A stretch of DNA of 11,591 nt from Candidatus Saccharibacteria bacterium UBA1103. Its GTDB lineage: Bacteria; Patescibacteriota; Saccharimonadia; Saccharimonadales; Saccharimonadaceae. The stretch lies in assembly GCA_905373275.1 (NCBI GenBank), contig CAJPSI010000022.1:1-11591 (forward strand). Direction: 5' to 3'. Shown piece after piece: positions 7,347 to 11,591 of the stretch. Positions within the stretch are counted from its first letter, which is position 1. Every line of letters begins with the position of its first letter. A program made the translations under genes and the position numbers. Under the pieces are notes generated by a model that saw only the letters and a list, made by a program, of their open reading frames with translations, was not told where the DNA came from and did no database searches.

Positions 7347-7355
7347 TGATATAAT
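7347..7355 (+). promoter_or_regulatory. Extended -10 promoter upstream of pilT
   Basis: TGATATAAT, a perfect extended -10, lies in the 41-nt gap between pilB and pilT. Transcription would start near 7362, leaving about 16 nt that contain the AGGGAGG ribosome binding site (7367-7373). TTGCAT at 7329-7334 is a poor -35 with a 15-nt spacer. This would let the retraction motor and platform be transcribed apart from the pilM-pilB unit. Confidence 0.6.
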
Positions 7356-7377
7356 TAAAAACGAATAGGGAGGCATA

Positions 7378-8442
7378 ATGGATAACATCAGAATAGAAAT
7401 GCTGCTGCAGGAGGTCATCAACCAGCACGCCAGTGACCTGCACCTGCAAGTAGGCTTACCGCCGATGCTTCGGATCGACGGAGCATTGACGCCGGTGGCC
7501 AATACACCGTCGCTGGATGTCGAGACGACAGAGCGCTTGATCTTCAGCATCTTGGACAACGAGCAGAAGCAGATCCTGCTCAAGGACAAGGAGTTTGACT
7601 TCTCCTTTGCCTTTGGTGACCTCGGTCGTTTCCGGGTCAACGCCTTTCACGAGCGGGGTAATATCGCTGCCGCTATGCGTCTCATCCCGAATGACATTCC
7701 GACCTTGGCTGAGCTTGGCTTACCGGCGGTCGTCGAATCCTTTGCCGATTATCCTCGGGGGCTGGTCTTAGTCACCGGGCCGACCGGCTCAGGTAAGTCG
7801 ACTACCTTAGCGGCGCTACTGGACAAGATTAACTCCGAGCGGAGCGAGCATATCATCACCATTGAGGATCCGATCGAGTTCACTCACAAGTCGAAGCGCT
7901 CGGTGATCGTTCAGCGGGAGGTTCACTACGACACCTACTCCTTTAGTGCCGCCTTGCGCTCTGCCCTACGAGAAGACCCGGATGTTGTCTTGATCGGTGA
8001 GATGCGTGACCTGGAGACGATCAGCGCCGCCATCACCATCGCCGAGACGGGACATTTGGTCTTCGCTACCTTGCACACCAACAGTGCTTCCCAGTCAATC
8101 GACCGGATGGTCAATGTCTTCCCGCCACATCAGCAGCCTCAGATCAAAGCCCAGCTGGGCAACATGCTGATGGCGATCTGCTCGCAGCGTTTGATCCCGG
8201 CTATCGGGGGTGGACGCTTGGTCTCAGCCGAGATCTTGGTCGCTAACCCGGCTGTCCGTAATATCATCCGTGAGGGTAAGTCGCATCAGCTCGACCAGGT
8301 CATCCAGACCAGTGCCAAGGAAGGCATGCAGTCGATGGATCGCACCCTGGTACAGCTGGTTCAGTCCGGTCAGATTACTTATGACGAAGCGAAGAATTAC
8401 GCTGTTGACTTAGATGATCTTAATCGAATGATGAGGGGGTAG
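7378..8442 (+). CDS. pilT: Type IV pilus retraction ATPase PilT
   Basis: Hexameric ATPase that depolymerises the pilus, driving twitching and retraction. At 354 residues it has the family length. The N-terminal PAS-like domain includes ASDLHLQVGLPPMLRIDG (18-35). The core has Walker A GPTGSGKST at 134-142, the Asp box TIEDPIEF at 161-168, Walker B VVLIGEMRD at 203-211 with E208, and the His box GHLVFATLHTNS at 225-236. The C-terminal PilT hallmark is present as NPAVRNIIREGKSHQLDQVI (290-309), the counterpart of the AIRNLIRE motif needed for retraction, which separates it from PilB. AGGGAGG with a 4-nt spacer precedes the ATG, and an extended -10 lies just upstream. pilC begins 6 nt after its stop, so the two are probably cotranscribed. 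A retraction motor implies dynamic pili rather than a DNA-uptake pseudopilus alone. Confidence 0.97.
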   Translation: MDNIRIEMLLQEVINQHASDLHLQVGLPPMLRIDGALTPVANTPSLDVETTERLIFSILDNEQKQILLKDKEFDFSFAFGDLGRFRVNAFHERGNIAAAMRLIPNDIPTLAELGLPAVVESFADYPRGLVLVTGPTGSGKSTTLAALLDKINSERSEHIITIEDPIEFTHKSKRSVIVQREVHYDTYSFSAALRSALREDPDVVLIGEMRDLETISAAITIAETGHLVFATLHTNSASQSIDRMVNVFPPHQQPQIKAQLGNMLMAICSQRLIPAIGGGRLVSAEILVANPAVRNIIREGKSHQLDQVIQTSAKEGMQSMDRTLVQLVQSGQITYDEAKNYAVDLDDLNRMMRG

Positions 8443-8448
8443 AGACCG

Positions 8449-9657
8449 GTGATTACTTTTCGATATAAAGCTCGTAATACCGCCACCGGTAAGATCGAGA
8501 AGAGTACTGTCCAGGGCAATAGTGAGTCGGCGGCGGCTAAGTTGCTGATGGCGCAGGGGCTAGTTCCCCTAGAGATGACCCCGGCTAGCGAGGAAGGACT
8601 TCTCTCCGGTCTGCGCAAGCGGGTTAGCCCGAAAGAGCTGGTCATCTTCACTAGACAGCTGGCGACCATGCTGAATGCCGGTCTACCGCTGGCTCAGTCG
8701 CTAGCGACCGTCCAAGACCAGACTAACAGCAAGATGCTCAAGGTGATCGTCGCCGACCTGGTCGGCAGCATCAATGGCGGCATGCCTCTGTCTGATGCCA
8801 TGGCGAAGTACCCCAAGGTCTTTAACCAGGTCTATGTCGCTCTGGTGCGAGCCGGTGAGACTTCCGGTACGCTGGATCAGGCTCTGGCTCGTTTGGCTAA
8901 CCAGCAGGAGCACGACTATGACCAGATCAGCAAGATCAGGGGGGCGATGGTCTACCCGGCGATCGTCCTGGCGGTGATCGTAGCAGTGGTTATCTTCATG
9001 CTGGTTACCTTGATTCCACAGGTCTCCAGCATGTACAAGGACTTAGGCAAGACCCTACCGATCACCACCGAGATCCTGCTGGCTATCGTCAATTTCTTCG
9101 CTGCTTTCTGGTATATCATCATCGTGGCGCTGGGCGGGCTGATCTTCTTCGCTCGGCGTTGGCTGGCTACCAGCAGTGGGCGACGGGCTTGGGATTCCTT
9201 CAAGCTCAATGCGCCGATCTTTAATAGCTTGCTACGCAAGATGTACATGGCTCGCTTCGCTCGGACGGCTCAGGTGCTACTTAGCTCCGGTGTATCGATG
9301 ATTGAGACGTTGAAGATCTCATCAGAGGCGGTCAACAACGTCCTCATCCGAGATGAGCTTCTCCAGGCGGTTAACAAGGTCAAGAACGGTAAAGCTCTCT
9401 CAGAGGCGCTGACGAACCAAGAGTATATCCTGCCCTTCGTGCCGCAGATGATCAAGATCGGCGAGTCGTCCGGTGGTATCGACGCCATGCTAGCCAAGAT
9501 CGCCGACTACTACGACAAGGAGGTTGACAACGCCATCGCCGCCATTTCCACCTTGATCGAGCCTGTCCTGATGATCTTGATGGCGATCATGATCGGCTTC
9601 ATCGTCCTGGCGGTCTTGCTGCCGATCTACGGCTTGACCGATACTTCCAAACTCTAG
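8449..9657 (+). CDS. pilC: Type IV pilus inner-membrane platform protein PilC (GspF family)
   Basis: Polytopic membrane protein on which PilB and PilT act to insert or remove pilins. At 402 residues it is typical. It has two GspF domains: the first at about 63-190 (FTRQLATMLNAGLPLAQSL, then ALVRAGETSGTLDQALARLA), the second at about 266-392 (FARTAQVLLSSGVSMIETL, then MIKIGESSGGIDAMLAKIA). Three hydrophobic segments are visible at about 168-190, 208-235 and 368-394. The N-terminal ITFRYKARNTATGKIEKSTV strand is usual for bacterial PilC. The start is GTG, supported by a GAGGGGG-type ribosome binding site in the end of pilT and by the family's N-terminus. It probably shares the pilT promoter. 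Confidence 0.96.
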   Translation: MITFRYKARNTATGKIEKSTVQGNSESAAAKLLMAQGLVPLEMTPASEEGLLSGLRKRVSPKELVIFTRQLATMLNAGLPLAQSLATVQDQTNSKMLKVIVADLVGSINGGMPLSDAMAKYPKVFNQVYVALVRAGETSGTLDQALARLANQQEHDYDQISKIRGAMVYPAIVLAVIVAVVIFMLVTLIPQVSSMYKDLGKTLPITTEILLAIVNFFAAFWYIIIVALGGLIFFARRWLATSSGRRAWDSFKLNAPIFNSLLRKMYMARFARTAQVLLSSGVSMIETLKISSEAVNNVLIRDELLQAVNKVKNGKALSEALTNQEYILPFVPQMIKIGESSGGIDAMLAKIADYYDKEVDNAIAAISTLIEPVLMILMAIMIGFIVLAVLLPIYGLTDTSKL

Positions 9658-9678
9658 CTGATATTCCGCTGATAGTGC

Positions 9679-9706
9679 TTGTGTTTTCGCCAGCTTAGTA
9701 TATAAT
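9679..9706 (+). promoter_or_regulatory. Promoter of the pilin gene
   Basis: TATAAT at 9701-9706 with TTGTGT at 9679-9684 (16-nt spacer) lies in the 91-nt gap after pilC. Transcription from about 9712-9714 would give a leader of about 36 nt. The ribosome binding site AGAAAGGA (9728-9735) is 13 nt from the ATG, a long spacing. An ATGTAA lies right at the expected transcript start. Confidence 0.55.
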
Positions 9707-9748
9707 CAGACATGTAATAACTAATAAAGAAAGGACATACAATCCAGT

Positions 9749-10231
9749 ATGAAAAAAACTGAAAAAGGTTTCACCATTATTGAGGTAGCCTTGGTCTTGG
9801 CCATCGGTGCTTTGATCTTCCTCGTGGTCTTCCTGGCTGTACCGGCTCTGCAGCGCAACCAGCGAAATGATGCCCGCAAGCGAGATATCAGCAACGTAGT
9901 TGAAGCGGTGTCGGATTATAGCTCTAATAATCCCGGAACCCAGCTGGAGGCAGGTAAAACTCAATACGAGGTAGGAAGTAACCCAGGTAATGCACTGACT
10001 AAATATATCGACACTTTGTCAAATAGCACTGACAAGGTTGTGACCAGTAATTCTGGTCAGGTGCCTGATTCAAACGACAATGCTAATACTGATACGATTA
10101 CGGTGCAGGTTGGTTATAGATGCAACGGTCTTAGTAGTATTGTTAAGGGCACGATGCGTCAATCAGCTGTGCTTGGTGTAATGGAGCAGTCTGGTGGCAA
10201 GAGGTCTGTCTACTGCCAAGATGCTAGCTAA
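9749..10231 (+). CDS. pilA: Type IV major pilin (prepilin) with class III-like leader
   Basis: Precursor of the pilus subunit. The 7-residue leader MKKTEKG is followed by the prepilin site G|FTIIEVALVLAIGALIFLVV: cleavage after G7 by PilD, Phe1 for N-methylation, and Glu5 (E12 of the precursor), which is needed for assembly. The hydrophobic helix runs to about residue 34 and continues as an amphipathic charged helix (QRNQRNDARKRD). The mature protein is about 153 residues. Two cysteines (C125 and C156) near the C-terminus could close a disulfide loop like the D-region of Gram-negative pilins. The Asn/Ser/Thr-rich middle (about 60-115) is the likely exposed variable region, and by eye its DNA is more A+T-rich than the neighbours. 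It has its own promoter and terminator, fitting high expression. Major rather than minor pilin is inferred from position and being the only one here. Confidence 0.92.
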   Translation: MKKTEKGFTIIEVALVLAIGALIFLVVFLAVPALQRNQRNDARKRDISNVVEAVSDYSSNNPGTQLEAGKTQYEVGSNPGNALTKYIDTLSNSTDKVVTSNSGQVPDSNDNANTDTITVQVGYRCNGLSSIVKGTMRQSAVLGVMEQSGGKRSVYCQDAS

Positions 10232-10258
10232 TCTTGCCTAAGTATTAGCCTGAGCTAT

Positions 10259-10296
10259 ACCTCCTTATCCTCTCGGGATAGGGAGGTTTTAGTTTT
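10259..10296 (+). terminator. Intrinsic terminator after the pilin gene
   Basis: A 13-bp stem (10259-10271 with 10275-10287, two G-U pairs) closes a 3-nt loop and runs into TTTTAGTTTT. It starts 28 nt after the pilin stop and ends a few nt before the pilD promoter, so it separates the pilin transcript from pilD. Confidence 0.9.
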
Positions 10297-10298
10297 AC

Positions 10299-10307
10299 TG
10301 CTATAAT
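10299..10307 (+). promoter_or_regulatory. Extended -10 promoter of pilD
   Basis: TGCTATAAT, identical to the box in front of the toxin-antitoxin operon, ends 6 nt before the ATG at 10314. The expected transcription start (10313-10315) coincides with that ATG, implying a leaderless mRNA. It begins directly after the T-tract of the upstream terminator. Confidence 0.65.
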
Positions 10308-10313
10308 GTGCTT

Positions 10314-11198
10314 ATGCAGATCATGATCTTTTACTACTTCTCGCTGGCTCTTCTCGGGGCGATCATGGGCTCTTTCATCGGTGCTCTGACTTGGCGGATG
10401 AAGCGGGGGCTCAACTGGCTGAGTGGACGGAGCGAGTGCGAGCACTGTCACCATCGTCTCGCCCCGACCGACATGATCCCGATCATCTCGTACCTGGGGT
10501 TGGGTGGGCGCTGCCGCTACTGCCACAAGCGGATCGGACGGCTGGCGCTTCGGCTGGAGGTACTGACCTGTCTCAGTTTCGTCCTCTCAGGCGTGTTCTT
10601 TCCCTCGGCGCTGGAGCATGCTTGGCGTGACCCGAGCATTACCCTGGGGATTGCTTGTACTCCCACCGGTATCTGGTGTCGTTCGCCGGGGTTAGCCTGG
10701 CTGGCTTTCGGGCTGTGGCTGGCTTGCCTGGTGCTGATGGTCGCTCTCTTCGTCTATGACCTGCGCTGGCGCAAGCTACCGAACCGTCTGGTCTTCCCTC
10801 TGATCGGGCTCAGCCTGGTTTACTCGCTGGTGACCTTGCCTATGCTACACGGTGGTGGGGTAGGGGGCTGGCTGATGGCGGTGGCCGGCGGCATGGCGCC
10901 GATTGCCGGCATCTATGGCACTATCTACTTGGCTTCTCGGGGCAAGCTAGTCGGGCTGGGCGATGTCAAGCTGGGGCTGGCGATTGGTCTCTTGGTACCG
11001 CAGTGGTGGCTGGGGCTACTTATCCTCTTCCTGGCTAACTTGCTGGCGACGCTGGTCTCTCTGCCGGCGCTCATGCGTCACCGGCTCAAGCGTACTAGTG
11101 CCATCCCCTTCGGTCCTTATCTGATAGTAGCCACCTATCTGGTCTTCTTGCTCAGCTGGCTGATCCAATCCACCCTCCAGTCCTTCTTCACGCTATAG
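10314..11198 (+). CDS. pilD: Prepilin peptidase / N-methyltransferase PilD (A24 family)
   Basis: Polytopic membrane aspartic protease that removes the prepilin leader and methylates the new N-terminus. It is 294 residues from this start. The N-terminal methyltransferase domain carries the zinc tetracysteine CEHC (42-45) and CRYC (67-70), with GSFIGALTWRM (19-29) before it. The catalytic aspartates are D149 in YDLRWRKLPN and D217 in GLGDVKLG (the GxGDxK motif). About seven hydrophobic segments follow the zinc site or flank it. Two further cysteines, C115 and C122, sit in a loop between the domains. I chose the ATG at 10314 because it matches the expected transcription start; GTG at 10308 and ATG at 10323 are in frame alternatives, and no ribosome binding site distinguishes them. 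Only the terminator stem contains a GGGAGG, 27 nt away. It presumably acts on the prepilin encoded just upstream. Confidence 0.95.
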   Translation: MQIMIFYYFSLALLGAIMGSFIGALTWRMKRGLNWLSGRSECEHCHHRLAPTDMIPIISYLGLGGRCRYCHKRIGRLALRLEVLTCLSFVLSGVFFPSALEHAWRDPSITLGIACTPTGIWCRSPGLAWLAFGLWLACLVLMVALFVYDLRWRKLPNRLVFPLIGLSLVYSLVTLPMLHGGGVGGWLMAVAGGMAPIAGIYGTIYLASRGKLVGLGDVKLGLAIGLLVPQWWLGLLILFLANLLATLVSLPALMRHRLKRTSAIPFGPYLIVATYLVFLLSWLIQSTLQSFFTL

Positions 11199-11209
11199 CA
11201 TCAGAGCAT

Positions 11210-11279
11210 AAGCAGATTCTGTAATTTCCCTCCATGTATAACTCTATAGTGTACGAGTGGTACAGGTGGCCTCCTCAGG
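11210..11279 (+). repeat. Imperfect direct repeat, copy 1
   Basis: About 70 nt, roughly 74% identical without gaps to copy 2 placed exactly 99 nt downstream. Best-conserved parts are TCTGTAATTTCCC (11218-11230), ATAACTCT, and TACAGGTGG plus CTCCTCAGG at the end. It contains a small inverted repeat TGTAC-n5-GTACA at 11250-11264. It begins 11 nt after the pilD stop. Confidence 0.75.
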
Positions 11280-11308
11280 TATAATTACTTACGAAAGCTT
11301 GTGGCTCA

Positions 11309-11378
11309 AAGCATGGTCTGTAATTTCCCCATACACATAACTCTTTGACACACGAGCAGTACAGGTGGTCTCCTCAGG
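11309..11378 (+). repeat. Imperfect direct repeat, copy 2
   Basis: Second copy of the 70-nt unit. Its first part, GTCTGTAATTTCCCCA (11316-11331), is a perfect 16-nt inverted match to 11508-11523. Most differences from copy 1 are transitions, clustered in two short blocks. Confidence 0.75.
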
Positions 11379-11442
11379 CCTGGCGACGTAGCGAGTACCA
11401 CTGGTAATTGCTAGCTTACTGCTATATCAACAGCCTTCGTCA

Positions 11443-11523
11443 ACCACACTGTACTACTCGTACCAAGAGCATCTGTTTTTGACTAAAGCCAGGCTAAGAA
11501 ATGAGACTGGGGAAATTACAGAC
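11443..11523 (-). repeat. Inverted, longer copy of the same repeat
   Basis: Read on the minus strand it carries the same landmarks in the same order: GTCTGTAATTTCCCCA (11523-11508), then, after about 26 extra nt, TGGTACGAGTAGTACAG (11465-11449) and a GTGTGGT resembling the GGTGG of the other copies. Together with copy 2 it makes a tail-to-tail structure of 208 nt (11316-11523) with inverted ends. No flanking target duplication is visible. Confidence 0.6.
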
Positions 11524-11591
11524 ATAACCTTCCTTACGCCTCAAAGGGTGTCTTTCGTCCTTCGTCTGCGTCAGTCATTTCCTGAAGACTG

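Larger units (their letters stand above)
11199..11591. other. Non-coding tail with repeats, no supported gene
   Basis: 393 nt after pilD with stops in all frames at short intervals. It contains the three repeat copies listed separately and an isolated TATAAT at 11280-11285 with nothing convincing downstream. No terminator for pilD and no tRNA fold were found. On the minus strand a reading frame enters from beyond the window and stops at 11534; its 18 codons are too few to identify. Confidence 0.6.

Noticed and set aside
11280..11285. TATAAT between repeat copies as a promoter
   Set aside because: No TG extension, no -35 at proper spacing and no gene or clear RNA downstream within the window.
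11210..11378. Two direct repeats that could suggest a CRISPR array
   Set aside because: The units are about 70 nt and only about 74% identical, there are just two in this orientation, and no cas gene is present.
11534..11590. Minus-strand reading frame (18 codons) entering from beyond the window end, possibly a transposase C-terminus
   Set aside because: Too short to identify, and no family motif is visible; mentioned only as support to test for the repeat cluster.

Overview
The window looks like part of a chromosome from a Candidate Phyla Radiation (Patescibacteria) bacterium, most likely Saccharibacteria (TM7). The grounds are a compact one-strand type IV pilus cluster (pilM-pilN-pilO-small ORF-pilB-pilT-pilC-pilin-pilD) with no pilQ secretin or recognisable pilP lipoprotein, as expected of a cell without an outer membrane, and TGA used as an ordinary stop. 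The phylum call is an inference from gene content and style; there is no rRNA here to settle it.

Layout. Positions 1-705 (minus) hold the N-terminal 235 codons of the ribosome-binding ATPase YchF, cut by the window edge. Positions 782-2408 (minus) hold a two-gene module: an XRE-HTH/ImmA-IrrE-type metallopeptidase followed, 4 nt downstream, by a DUF4411 PIN-like protein, a probable toxin-antitoxin pair. A 173-nt divergent intergenic region carries promoters for both directions. From 2582 to 11198 (plus) runs the pilus cluster. The last 393 nt have no convincing gene but hold three related, imperfect repeats, two pointing one way and one the other, that look like a small inverted-repeat element or insertion-sequence ends.

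How the pilus genes work together. PilM (cytoplasmic actin-like), PilN and PilO (single-pass membrane proteins) form the alignment complex. An 83-aa membrane-anchored protein between pilO and pilB may be an extra partner. PilB (extension ATPase) and PilT (retraction ATPase) act on the polytopic platform PilC. PilD cleaves and methylates the prepilin encoded just before it. PilM to PilB genes are overlapping or within 5 nt and read as one operon. pilT-pilC, the pilin gene and pilD each have their own apparent promoter, and a strong intrinsic terminator separates the pilin gene from pilD, so the pilin can be expressed at a different level from the machine.

Regulatory style. Near-consensus TATAAT boxes, four of them with an upstream TG (TGnTATAAT or TGnTAAAAT), precede six transcription units, mostly without a good -35. 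For pilM and pilD the TATAAT lies so close to the best ATG that the mRNAs would be leaderless or nearly so.
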